A stretch of 64,000 bases of DNA from Streptomyces sp. NBC_01314. GTDB lineage: Bacteria; Actinomycetota; Actinomycetes; Streptomycetales; Streptomycetaceae. The translations under genes and the position numbers were made by a program. This document shows, in pieces, positions 63,977 through 64,000 of this stretch (positions are counted from its first letter, which is position 1; every line of letters begins with the position of its first letter). The notes under the pieces are model-generated. The model was not told the origin of the DNA. It saw only the letters and a program-made list of their open reading frames with translations, and ran no database searches. Location of the stretch: contig NZ_CP108394.1 in the NCBI RefSeq assembly GCF_041435215.1, positions 7,378,001 to 7,442,000 on the forward strand, written 5' to 3'.

Positions 63977-64000
63977 CGCGGCGGCTCAGCCCCGCCGACC

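Overview
The window is 64 kb of high-GC, densely coded DNA from a Streptomyces chromosome core or its close margin. Signs of this are the GTG/TTG starts, ATGA and GTGA stop-start overlaps, a LAETG sortase signal, a mycothiol-type DsbA-fold protein, a sugar ABC importer encoded without its own ATPase, a sodF-like gene under a Nur-type box, and leaderless cysteine leader peptides. From memory, the gene order looks like the S. coelicolor stretch running from ssbB down to sodF; this was not checked by alignment. I saw no tRNA, rRNA, CRISPR array, prophage or intact transposon.

Layout. 1-6.6 kb: the tail of a probable single-strand DNA-binding protein, a thioester-domain surface protein, the ribosomal ABC-F protein EttA followed by a hotdog thioesterase and a coupled unknown gene, a truncated haemoglobin, and a PCMT-like methyltransferase. 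6.7-18.2 kb (all minus strand): a seven-gene phospho-signalling cluster comprising a four-helix membrane protein, a GlnH-like solute-binding protein, a coiled-coil protein, a PknG-type kinase, a PP2C phosphatase, a von Willebrand A protein and an FHA protein. Its core matches the mycobacterial PknG-GlnX-GlnH amino-acid sensing module, with four added parts; three of the proteins carry N-terminal CxxC zinc-ribbon-like motifs. 18.4-25.5 kb (minus): a sugar operon with a ROK repressor, importer, GH4 phospho-glycosidase and BadF-type kinase, with a 13-bp palindrome before the repressor gene.

25.7-36 kb: a secreted protein, an HNH nuclease, an MscS channel, a PadR-controlled ABC exporter of FtsX type with a 30-bp operator candidate, a small repeat protein coupled to malQ, and a divergent MarR/EamA pair. 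36-42 kb: aminopeptidase N, a decayed ribbon-helix-helix antitoxin, asd, and an ECF sigma factor with a probable autoregulated promoter and a membrane partner. 42-51 kb: a large secreted subtilase, a NUDIX hydrolase, a Tat-exported phosphoesterase, a serine beta-lactamase-fold enzyme, and an accessory patch (AbiEi/DUF559-like protein, 15-bp tandem repeat, IS5-type transposase remnant).

51-56 kb: a second aminopeptidase N, an Rv2466c-like protein with a CPWA active site, a small zinc-binding protein, and sodF. 56-63 kb (minus): a sulfonate and organosulfur acquisition locus with a second ROK protein, ssuA-C-B, a DszA/NtaA-type flavin monooxygenase and a TauD-type dioxygenase. Both the ROK gene and ssuA are preceded by very short cysteine-containing ORFs whose ATG lies seven bases after a -10-like hexamer, which suggests leaderless, cysteine-responsive attenuation. 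A bioY gene ends the window.
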